Below, piece after piece: positions 1-5,362 of a DNA stretch of 7,797 bases; the stretch's first letter is position 1, and the number at the start of each line of letters is the position of its first letter. The notes below the pieces were generated by a model that was not told the origin of the DNA, did not search any database, and was given only the letters and a program-made list of their open reading frames with translations. A program made the position numbers and the translations under genes. This stretch comes from Desulfobulbaceae bacterium UBA2775 (GTDB taxonomy: Bacteria; Desulfobacterota; Desulfobulbia; Desulfobulbales; Desulfocapsaceae): positions 1-7,797 of the forward strand of contig DEIL01000019.1 of NCBI GenBank assembly GCA_002352445.1, read 5' to 3'.

Positions 1-179
1 ACGGCGATTCCGGCACCTAGAGATGAAGCGCCAACAGCAATGGCAGCAGCCATAAACCCCCATTTGGCGGCTTCCGTCGATGCAGCATTAGCAGTCATCG
101 CTTCCTGAGCCCATCCCATGGCCGGCATGAGTATGGACAACCCGTTGATAACCCACAACCAATACCATTTCATTTTCAT
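1..179 (-). CDS. ntpK: V/A-type ATPase subunit K (proteolipid ring, c-type), N-terminal part
   Basis: This is the membrane rotor-ring subunit of a V/A-type ATPase, which carries H+ or Na+ across the membrane during rotation. Only 59 codons lie in the window; the gene runs off the left edge. The first ~24 residues form a hydrophobic signal-like segment ending in GWAQEA, probably cleaved after the Ala. The start of the first ring helix follows, KWGFMAAAIAVGASSLGAGIAV, rich in Gly and Ala as is typical of the family. A leader-like N-terminus also occurs in the Thermus V-ATPase proteolipid. The start chosen is ATG at 179, with an AGGCGG-like site about 7 nt upstream; ATG at 173 is an alternative. 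It begins 23 nt after the subunit I stop, so it is almost certainly co-transcribed. The ion-binding carboxylate of helix 2 (or 4) is outside the window, so ion specificity cannot be judged. Confidence 0.9.
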   Translation of the reverse strand, partial: MKMKWYWLWVINGLSILMPAMGWAQEAMTANAASTEAAKWGFMAAAIAVGASSLGAGIA

Positions 180-202
180 AATGTTCCGCCTTTTTTTACT
201 CA

Positions 203-2194
203 CTACTTATTCTGCAATTTCTTTTCATCAAACAAGGGCTGGAAAGGTTTTCCTCCGCCTCGGAAAAATTTGGAGAAAAACTCATAATATTCAAGCCGTA
301 TTGTCTGAATGGAAACAACCAGTCCTTCAAGACCTATAATGACAATATTACCAAGCACCAGAGTCATCCAATAGAAAAGTCCACCGCCTTGGGCGCTTCT
401 GACCATATCGGCCAGGGTGAAAACAGCCATGAAAAGACCGGCATGAGCCAGTCCAAAGGCTGCAACCCGCACAAAGGAAACCGTGTTGGCAAAATAGCGC
501 AGCAACTCGTCCAGCACTTCGATAAGGGATTCGAGAAATGTTACGCCTATACCTGGGGGCAACAGTCTTCCCTTCTCCGCGCGACTCCGCCGGGCCAATA
601 AAAGCCTGATGGGGCGCTGGAATACCATCAGGGTAAACAGGACCCCGCCCGTGACCTGGGCAAAGACCACTTCATAAACACTGAGCGGCCCGGTAATAAA
701 ATAGCGGACGCCAAGAGCAGCGATCAACCAATAGAACAGGGCACCGGCAAGGCCCGAGGCCGAAAGAAGCTCTGAATAACGATGCTGCCGAACCACATTG
801 ATAAGATTAAGGACAAGGCCCATGCTGATTATACAGATACCAAGAATGGCTGATACCTTCATAAAGTAAGTGATATTATCCAGGGGATGCATCCACAGGG
901 CGGGCATCAGGTCTTCCATTCCAAAAATACTGCCGTACAGAACACCGAACACCATGGCTGAAACGCCGCATTCCATAAGGATGATGCCATAATCAAGATA
1001 ACGATACATCTTTTTAAAGACCAGATAGCCAATACCGCAAAGAACAGCGCCGTGTCCCACGTCGCCGAACATCATGCCAAAGAGAAGCAGGAAGGTTAGT
1101 GCAAGAAAACCAGTCGGTTCCATCTCTTCATATGAAGGTGTGCCATAAAGGGTCGTCAATCGCTCAAAGGGGCGAATGAGGAAAGGATTGTTGAAAAGAA
1201 TAGGGATAGTAAGGATTCCCGAGCGAACCTCTTTAATCTCTTCGGGGTCGATCCTGTCCACCAATGCCTTACCGGAACTGGCTTTCATAATCTGCTTTTT
1301 CAGGTCTTCAAAAAGCGACAGCGGCAGCCATCCTGTCAGCAGATAAGTGTGGTCAATCTGTCCAAATTTTTCCTGGGCTCGGATAAGTTCCCGGGCAAGT
1401 AGAATTTCTTCGTGCAGTTGTTGAATCCTAGCGCCATATTTCCGGGCAAACGCATCACGTGTGATATCCAGAGCTGCAAGGTCGTCTCTTATCTGCTCAT
1501 CTTCCCTTGTCAGCCGCTCAAGGATATCGGTGACAGGACCACGCAAATCGGCAGTCAGATCCAGGGAATCCCAGAAGGCACTCTTCAGTGCCCGCAAAAG
1601 GACTTCTGCATCCTCCCGGAGTGCCATGGCAAGGAGGACCACCCTTCCTTCCTTGCGCTCCAAAGGAATCAGGCTGTGGTGTAGCCCGCCAAGACTCATT
1701 TCCAGTCGATCGATATTTTCCTCTGGAACAAGTCCTGCCTGCCAGGTGGCGTACTGCAAACCATGCAGTCGATCCAGGTCAAGCCCTGCAGGTGCCAGCA
1801 ATTGCAAGCGGGCAATCAGGGTCTGCTGTCCTGACAGGGTGCTTTGCAGCTCTGTTCTTTGCTTAAGAGGTCCCAGGGCCTCCTTTTCTATAGCCGCGCA
1901 TTCTTCCTCTATACGAAAAATAGCCTTATCAGGTCGCCGCGTCTTGCTGATACCAGGAAATGGCCCTTGCGGCTGCAGATTTTCCAACAGCTTGTTGACT
2001 CTGGCCAGCAGGGCATCATAACGTCCAAGGAGAGAAGTGTCGATATGTGCCACATAACCCATGCGTCCGAGATCAGTTTCCTCGACTCGAATCAGATGCA
2101 TCAGGCGCAGATCTCCAAGGATAGCCATCACCGACGAGATATGCTCTTCAGGAGTCTGAATGGTCACCCTGGTGAGTTTAACCGGCTTGAACAT
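203..2194 (-). CDS. ntpI: V/A-type ATPase subunit I (membrane stator, a-type)
   Basis: Subunit I joins the peripheral stalks to the membrane and provides the ion half-channels beside the rotor ring. From ATG at 2194 the protein has 663 residues, normal for bacterial and archaeal forms. Residues 1 to ~330 are soluble with long charged coiled-coil stretches (about 57-120 and 215-275). The rest is a multi-helix membrane domain. Family hallmarks are EEMEPTGFLALTFLLLFGMM with GDVGHG (about 356-382), SFVRVAAFGLAHAG containing the essential half-channel arginine (about R576), and a C-terminal GLEGLV...IRLEYYEFFSKF block (about 621-643). An in-frame ATG at 2242 would add 16 residues, but ATG 2194 begins the conserved MFKPVKLTRV and has GGAAGG 5 nt upstream. 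That start overlaps the end of subunit C by 17 nt, suggesting translational coupling. No key residue is visibly lost. Confidence 0.97.
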   Translation of the reverse strand: MFKPVKLTRVTIQTPEEHISSVMAILGDLRLMHLIRVEETDLGRMGYVAHIDTSLLGRYDALLARVNKLLENLQPQGPFPGISKTRRPDKAIFRIEEECAAIEKEALGPLKQRTELQSTLSGQQTLIARLQLLAPAGLDLDRLHGLQYATWQAGLVPEENIDRLEMSLGGLHHSLIPLERKEGRVVLLAMALREDAEVLLRALKSAFWDSLDLTADLRGPVTDILERLTREDEQIRDDLAALDITRDAFARKYGARIQQLHEEILLARELIRAQEKFGQIDHTYLLTGWLPLSLFEDLKKQIMKASSGKALVDRIDPEEIKEVRSGILTIPILFNNPFLIRPFERLTTLYGTPSYEEMEPTGFLALTFLLLFGMMFGDVGHGAVLCGIGYLVFKKMYRYLDYGIILMECGVSAMVFGVLYGSIFGMEDLMPALWMHPLDNITYFMKVSAILGICIISMGLVLNLINVVRQHRYSELLSASGLAGALFYWLIAALGVRYFITGPLSVYEVVFAQVTGGVLFTLMVFQRPIRLLLARRSRAEKGRLLPPGIGVTFLESLIEVLDELLRYFANTVSFVRVAAFGLAHAGLFMAVFTLADMVRSAQGGGLFYWMTLVLGNIVIIGLEGLVVSIQTIRLEYYEFFSKFFRGGGKPFQPLFDEKKLQNK

Positions 2195-3251
2195 GAGTAC
2201 CTTCCGTAAACCGTCCGGGTAATTTGCTACCGGTTTCATCAACGGTGAGATCCTGACTCTTGGCCTGCAGCAGAGTGATCAGATTGGCCAGTTCGATCTC
2301 TTTTTCCAATAGATATGCGATGGCAATGCCAATATGAAACGGTGGGCCGGTAAAGATCCGAGCCAGGATCTTTAAGAACCAACTCTGAAGTTGAAGGCCT
2401 ATGGTTTGCCAGTGTTTAACAGTAGTAACTTCATGCTGAAAGGTCGGGGGGAGATGGTTGATAAAGGTAGCAATATCCTCCGCCCTGGCCAACTGGTTGA
2501 GGCAGGAGAGGGTCACCAAATTCCCCTCAGGCAGAGTATAGTTGACCGTCTCTTCTGGACTCAAGCCATAAGCTGTTTTAAGCCGTATCACCCATGAAAT
2601 GTTGAGAATATCTATGTATGAGCCAAGAATATTTCCGGCAACCGTGCGGTCAGACCTGCTGCCGAGATCAAAAACAGCCTGTTGTAGACAGCGGAAGCAG
2701 GAAAAATCCAAAGCCATTTCCAGCGGGAAGAGACGGCCCTGGGCTTCAAACTGAGGCAGGGCATGCTGTAAAGATCGTCCGAATATTTCCGGCCGCAGAT
2801 GCTCCAATAGCCCGGGAAAGGTTTTGCTGGCCCAAAGTGCGTCCCATTCCAGATCACTCAATTGTCCCAAGGGGTAGAGAAGATGGACGACTTCTTCTTT
2901 TCCAAGATTGACAAACAGGGCTCGTAGGACAAGTTTCAGATTTTCCGCTTCAAAACGTCTGAAGAGAGCAAGAACCAGTGCTCTCTCTTTTTCCCCCCTG
3001 AAAGAACGGGCAACCTTGGCGTAGTTATCCATCAGGGGTCGGGCCAGCTGTCGCTCCAGAGCCGGGAGAGAGGGCAGGTCTTCAAGATCGGGAAGACAGG
3101 AACTATAGGGCGTAGTACCAAGATAGGAGAAAAAGGTTGTCAGATCTTTTGCTGTCAGCAGAAAATGACGATCCTGATCAGTGAGGAGGCTGCTGCGCAG
3201 TCCTCTCACTTTTGCGTTTGGATACCCGTATCTGGCTGCGGCCAGTAACAT
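2178..3251 (-). CDS. ntpC: V/A-type ATPase subunit C (central-stalk connector, d/AC39-like)
   Basis: Subunit C is the funnel-shaped cap that couples the central shaft to the proteolipid ring. The 357-residue soluble, mostly helical protein is close to the usual family length. It opens with the typical ARYGYPNAKVRGLRSSLL (about 6-23). Family-like helices follow: RRFEAENLKLVLRALF (98-113), LEMALDFSCFRCL (177-189), DILNISWVIRLKTAYGLSPE (214-233) and the C-terminal EKEIELANLITLLQAKSQDL (316-335). The repeated pattern of a 'hydrophobic-Asn-Leu' helix is characteristic of the three-fold C-subunit fold. The start is ATG 3251 with GGGAG about 5 nt upstream. It begins 27 nt after the H/G stop and its 3' end overlaps subunit I by 17 nt. 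The family assignment rests on motif recognition, not on a search. Confidence 0.93.
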   Translation of the reverse strand: MLLAAARYGYPNAKVRGLRSSLLTDQDRHFLLTAKDLTTFFSYLGTTPYSSCLPDLEDLPSLPALERQLARPLMDNYAKVARSFRGEKERALVLALFRRFEAENLKLVLRALFVNLGKEEVVHLLYPLGQLSDLEWDALWASKTFPGLLEHLRPEIFGRSLQHALPQFEAQGRLFPLEMALDFSCFRCLQQAVFDLGSRSDRTVAGNILGSYIDILNISWVIRLKTAYGLSPEETVNYTLPEGNLVTLSCLNQLARAEDIATFINHLPPTFQHEVTTVKHWQTIGLQLQSWFLKILARIFTGPPFHIGIAIAYLLEKEIELANLITLLQAKSQDLTVDETGSKLPGRFTEGTHVQAG

Positions 3252-3278
3252 GTTTTCTCCCTTTTTGGGGTGTCCTTT

Positions 3279-3611
3279 TCAAGAATAGCTTCTTTTCAGA
3301 GCACTGTTGATATATTCATTAACAATTTTTGTTTTCTGCAGGCCCAACTTTTTTCTGAGTTTTTCGATATACTGCTCCGTCTGTTCCATGGTTAGTTGTG
3401 CCTGGTGCCGAGCATCTGTTACAATCGACGCAATTTCATTATCCTCAGCCTCCTGTATTTGCTTCTCAAGAGCTGTAAGCATGGTTTGTGCTTTTTCTTT
3501 TGCCTCTGAAATCAGCTTCTCCGCCTCCATTTCAGCTCGTGCAACGGTGGCTCTGGCAGTTTCATCACTGGAGACAATTTGTTCTATTTCCGATTTCATT
3601 ATCCCATTCAC
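3279..3611 (-). CDS. V/A-type ATPase peripheral-stalk subunit (H/G-like coiled coil)
   Basis: This 110-residue, highly charged protein is predicted to be almost entirely one helix, with heptad-like runs of Glu, Lys, Ala and Gln (about residues 15-95), for example ATVARAEMEAEKLISEAKEK. Size and composition fit the H/G subunit that pairs with subunit E in the peripheral stalks. Its place as first gene before C, I and K supports this. The start is uncertain: GTG at 3611 has a weak AGGT 4 nt upstream, whereas ATG at 3599 (MKSEIEQIV) has no usable spacing from its purine run; I kept the GTG. The sequence alone could be mistaken for an F-type b-like or generic coiled-coil protein; the neighbours decide the call. 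Confidence 0.83.
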   Translation of the reverse strand: MNGIMKSEIEQIVSSDETARATVARAEMEAEKLISEAKEKAQTMLTALEKQIQEAEDNEIASIVTDARHQAQLTMEQTEQYIEKLRKKLGLQKTKIVNEYINSALKRSYS

Positions 3612-3812
3612 AATTACCTGCAGGCCATATTCCCTGGGTGGTTACCTTACTTACAATCAGTGAAAAAAATTAAAACTTAGCGCTACGCTCTCTAATATGT
3701 GAAGCTGAAACAGCGTGGGCAATACTGGTCTGGAACGTGTGATATACTTTAATATTATTAATCAAGTATAGAGTAGAGTGCTAATGTGAACTACTACCCA
3801 GATCTTTCACAA
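3612..3812 (-). other. AT-rich leader upstream of the V-ATPase operon
   Basis: No gene is visible between the intron-like relic and the first ATPase gene. The stretch is AT-rich and on the minus strand contains a TATACT hexamer (3765-3770) that could be a -10 element, but no convincing -35 lies 16-18 nt upstream, so I do not call a promoter. A tiny AGCG-TAG-CGCT hairpin (3680-3690) before a T-rich run on the minus strand is too short to be called a terminator. As far as can be seen, nothing here would clearly stop transcription coming from the riboswitch. Confidence 0.4.
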
Positions 3813-3895
3813 ACGCCTTGCCGCACGCGGTTACCACGTACTCCGGGAATAACCTCCAGGCATCAGCGCCCCTCGTCAAACCGGACGTACGGTTT
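3813..3895 (-). mobile_element. Group II intron 3'-end-like relic (domain V/VI fragment)
   Basis: Read on the minus strand, this stretch starts with AAACCGTACGTCCGGTTTGA followed by CGAGGGG. That closely resembles the 3' half of bacterial group II intron domain V (..GAAA..CGTACGTCCGGTT) and the junction after it. Next comes a segment that folds as a long imperfect hairpin: ATGCCT (3858-3863) pairs with AGGCGT (3813-3818), and GGTTA (3850-3854) with TAACC (3829-3833), as a domain VI stem could. The 5' half of domain V, the intron core and any reverse transcriptase are absent, so it would be a dead fragment. The local sequence is GC-rich compared with the AT-rich flanks, which also suggests an insertion. 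Recognition is from memory of intron ends; the exact borders are unknown. Confidence 0.42.
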
Positions 3896-3920
3896 TCCCA
3901 CAAACGACAGAAGCTTTCAT
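3876..3920 (-). pseudogene. 14-codon remnant of the riboswitch-controlled gene
   Basis: After the riboswitch terminator the minus strand has a very strong ribosome binding site, GGGGGGAG (3928-3935), 7 nt before an ATG at 3920. The frame reads MKASVVCGKTVRPV and stops at 3876-3878, inside the intron-like sequence. Since the promoter, aptamer, terminator and ribosome binding site are all well formed, the likeliest reading is the first 7-9 codons of a real c-di-GMP-regulated gene, cut off when the adjacent DNA was inserted or the rest deleted. The product cannot be identified from so few residues. Alternatively it is an upstream mini-ORF of the ATPase operon leader. Confidence 0.45.
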
Positions 3921-3983
3921 TTTCTTGCTCCCCCCTTTTTTCTACCTCTTTTGTCTTTCGGTTTTGATATCATCATGTCCAAC

Positions 3984-4027
3984 AAAAAAAGCCAGACTAC
4001 CTTTTTCTTTTCTCAGGTAGTCCGGCT
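3984..4027 (-). terminator. Intrinsic terminator forming the riboswitch expression platform
   Basis: On the minus strand AGCCGGACTACC (4016-4027) pairs over 12 bp, with a single G-U wobble, with GGTAGTCTGGCT (3990-4001). The loop has 14 nt and the second arm runs directly into a T tract (3984-3990). The 5' arm is also the 3' end of the aptamer, so the terminator and the ligand-bound aptamer are mutually exclusive. Ligand should therefore favour read-through, an 'on' switch. Confidence 0.9.
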
Positions 4028-4080
4028 ATCTAATAGACCCGTGACTTTCCGTCCCTGTCTTACGGCAAGTTTGGCTTTAT
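4016..4080 (-). ncRNA. GEMM-I (c-di-GMP-I) riboswitch aptamer
   Basis: This aptamer senses cyclic di-GMP. Reading the minus strand 5' to 3', it shows the conserved series AAGCCAAAC, a P2-type stem closed by a GTAA (GNRA) tetraloop, GGGACGGAAAGTC, ACGGGTCT and AGATAGCCGGACTACC. Compared with Vibrio Vc2 (GGGCAAAC, GAAA, GGGACGCAAAGCC, AGC-GGGGUUACC), all blocks occur in the same order. A G21-C46 to C-G swap appears compensatory in my hand alignment. The residue matching Vc2 G20 is G, which argues for c-di-GMP rather than the cGAMP-type GEMM-Ib variants with A20. The aptamer lies a few nucleotides after a strong promoter and merges into a terminator, so promoter, sensor and platform are all intact. 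The downstream target is unclear (14-codon remnant, then V-ATPase operon). Confidence 0.9.
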
Positions 4081-4089
4081 CTTATTTTA

Positions 4090-4119
4090 ATTATATGTGA
4101 ATAGTGGAGTGGCGGTCAA
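4090..4119 (-). promoter_or_regulatory. Sigma70 promoter of the c-di-GMP riboswitch transcript
   Basis: On the minus strand TTGACC (4114-4119) lies 18 nt from a perfect TATAAT (4090-4095). Transcription would begin around 4081-4083, just ahead of the aptamer at 4080, which is the expected geometry for a riboswitch leader. Confidence 0.8.
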
Positions 4120-4759
4120 GGAAACAAAGTGACACCTATGGCAACAATTCAACAAGATCGCTAGAACAAATAGTAACGCAACACTTTTTTTGCAGTGAAA
4201 AAAACTTCTCGTAACACCACCCACCGTAGACAATGCAAAAAACTGGAGAGAAAGACAAAAAACGTTCCAAGGCAAAGATCCACTGCTCTGTAAAATCTGC
4301 CAAAGAACTATGATTTTTGTCTCAGTTCACCTTCCAAATCCCTTAAAATCAATCAGAGCATCCTTCCAAATAACTTTTCCCTGACCCCGAACATGTAACA
4401 ACCACAAGATAGTTGTGTCTTCATCAGAAAAACAGGCCTTTTTTATCATCTTTATTCAGATGTTGGCTATATAATCAAAAGGATAAAGCTTGGCTGGTTC
4501 TTTTACCAACATAAATATTCCTGTCCACAACTCTCATTGCCAACCAGAGACTTTTACAGAAACTTTGTTTTTCCGATACATATATGCGGATTTTCGGTGT
4601 GGTAATCTCAAAATGCCCTATGCGGACTCGCTTGTAGGGTGGTGTATTTTTTTAAGTGATATGTCATATAACTTACTGTAAATATATCTATTTCACTAGA
4701 AACATGGCAGTAAAAACATACTTCACGCCGTATTTCTTAGGCTATTTTGCAAGGGACCC
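4120..4759. other. Intergenic stretch with little coding evidence
   Basis: About 640 bases between the riboswitch promoter and the small membrane protein gene. The only coding candidate is the 40-codon minus-strand frame at 4327-4449 listed separately. A 10-bp direct repeat CCTTCCAAAT occurs at 4330-4339 and 4362-4371, and CACAA-GATAG-TTGTG (a 5-bp inverted repeat) lies near 4412-4426. I see no tRNA, IS end or convincing terminator. The AT-rich, signal-poor nature resembles eroded accessory DNA. Confidence 0.4.
4327..4449 (-). CDS. Possible small ORF, 40 residues, unknown
   Basis: An ATG at 4449 opens a 40-codon minus-strand frame beginning MIKKACFSDEDTTILWLLHV and ending in VIWKDALIDFKGFGR, with a TGA stop at 4327-4329. 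The composition is protein-like (two Trp, balanced charge, a hydrophobic core segment at about 12-20). However, the upstream GAATAAAG is at best a weak ribosome binding site and no clear promoter is visible. I recognise no family. It could be a real small protein, a gene fragment, or chance. Confidence 0.28.
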   Translation of the reverse strand: MIKKACFSDEDTTILWLLHVRGQGKVIWKDALIDFKGFGR

Positions 4760-4981
4760 TTATCCTAAATTAGAATCTTTCTTAAAACCGTTTTTGCCAG
4801 GCCACTCAGTAGTGTAAACCGCATAACCGGCAATTATGGCATTGATTGGCAGTGCTATCCACCACAATGGGAGTTTATAACCATTCAGAACTGCAAACAT
4901 CATTAACACTGCAGAAAGAGAAAATAAGGCAGCAAGATACTGCCGATCCGTCCAATGTCTAATGCCGCCTAAAAAATTCAT
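4760..4981 (-). CDS. Small two-helix membrane protein, unknown function
   Basis: The product has 73 residues from ATG 4981: a short basic N-terminus (MNFLGGIRHWTDRQ), then two predicted membrane helices (about residues 15-33, YLAALFSLSAVLMMFAVLN, and 37-57, LPLWWIALPINAIIAGYAVY). A charged tail containing EWPGKNGFKKDS follows. The hydrophobic pattern, with aromatic residues at the helix ends, makes real coding likely. I chose ATG 4981 because GAGG lies 9 nt upstream; in-frame ATG 5002 and TTG 5011 would add 7 or 10 residues but lack ribosome binding sites. It stands alone, transcribed away from the PLP enzyme gene. I recognise no family and do not assign a function. A 6-bp inverted repeat lies just upstream and might regulate it. 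Confidence 0.6.
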   Translation of the reverse strand: MNFLGGIRHWTDRQYLAALFSLSAVLMMFAVLNGYKLPLWWIALPINAIIAGYAVYTTEWPGKNGFKKDSNLG

Positions 4982-5003
4982 TTTAAATAACCTCGAAATC
5001 ATA

Positions 5004-5026
5004 TCAGACAAATTTTAATCGTCTGA
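5004..5026. promoter_or_regulatory. Inverted repeat upstream of the small membrane protein gene
   Basis: TCAGAC (5004-5009) and GTCTGA (5021-5026) are perfect inverted 6-mers separated by 11 AT-rich bases; centre-to-centre spacing is 17 bp. It lies 23 bp before ATG 4981, where a dimeric repressor would block transcription of the small membrane protein. This is a pattern only; no regulator gene is in the window. Confidence 0.3.
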
Positions 5027-5362
5027 GGCTTTACTTTAGTTAATCTGGGTATTCGTTTTCCGGATGAACCAAAATATATTAGACAGAATGATCCAATATT
5101 AAAAGAGAAAAATTTTGTAGCACAACATACATACTTTCATCTTCTTCCTCTAACTGTATCAAGTACTCCCCAAGCCAGTAATTTTAAACTTCGGCGGGTG
5201 TATGCCAAGTTCAAGGGGGTTTTTTACGCGCAGCGGTTCAGTTCTTCTGGCATATTGCCCAAAATTTCTGTGAAAAATATCTCAACTGTGTTTGAATCAA
5301 TAGTGAAGTATGAGCGGAGATGGAGTGAGGAGAATCATTTATTGAAAGGGCAATTTCCATGA
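5027..5362 (+). pseudogene. Stop-free 111-codon frame without a start, abutting the PLP enzyme gene
   Basis: From just after the TGA at 5024-5026, this frame stays open for 111 codons and ends in a TGA (5360-5362) that overlaps the next gene's ATG as ATGA, the classic coupling arrangement. The translation is protein-like: GIRFPDEPKYIRQNDPILK near the start, FKLRRVYAKFKGVFYAQRF in the middle and YERRWSEENHLLKGQFP at the end. No ATG occurs in frame; the first GTG is at 5198 and lacks a good ribosome binding site. The best reading is the 3' part of a gene that lost its start, once in an operon with the PLP gene. A chance open frame in AT-rich DNA, or a start at a rare ATT (5051), is possible. 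I recognise no family. Confidence 0.35.
5168..5225 (+). terminator. Terminator-like or attenuator-like structure before the PLP enzyme gene
   Basis: CCCC (5168-5171) can pair with GGGG (5215-5218), enclosing a bulged hairpin in which AACTT-C-GGC (5187-5195) pairs with GCCAAGTT (5204-5211). A run of six T (5220-5225) follows. It could stop or attenuate transcription toward the PLP gene. The outer stem is short and the loop large, and it overlaps the open frame described above, so support is weak. Confidence 0.25.

Noticed and set aside
118..2021. Plus-strand open frames opposite subunit I and K (for example 389-601, 1461-2021, 1588-1866)
   Set aside because: They are antisense to well-supported ATPase genes, have low-complexity or unnatural composition (Ser/Arg/Cys-rich) and no family features.
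2391..2911. Open frames within subunit C on both strands (2391-2597, 2612-2857, 2618-2911)
   Set aside because: Shadows of the subunit C coding frame; no ribosome binding sites or recognisable motifs.
3307..3673. Plus-strand frames opposite the H/G subunit (118 and 61 residues)
   Set aside because: The Ser/Ala/Cys-rich translation is what the antisense of a Glu/Lys/Ala coiled-coil gene gives.
3680..3690. AGCG-TAG-CGCT hairpin before a T-rich run on the minus strand
   Set aside because: A 4-bp stem is too short, and the T run is not adjacent, for a credible terminator ahead of the ATPase operon.
3786..4100. Plus-strand 104-codon frame
   Set aside because: It runs through the intron-like relic and antisense to the riboswitch and its terminator; the structured RNA explains the sequence better.
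4087..4275. Minus-strand 62-codon frame
   Set aside because: TTG start without a ribosome binding site, and it covers the riboswitch promoter.
4490..4681. Plus-strand 63-codon frame
   Set aside because: It has an AAAGGA-like site before a TTG start, but the composition is irregular, no family is recognisable and nothing nearby supports it. A chance frame is likelier.
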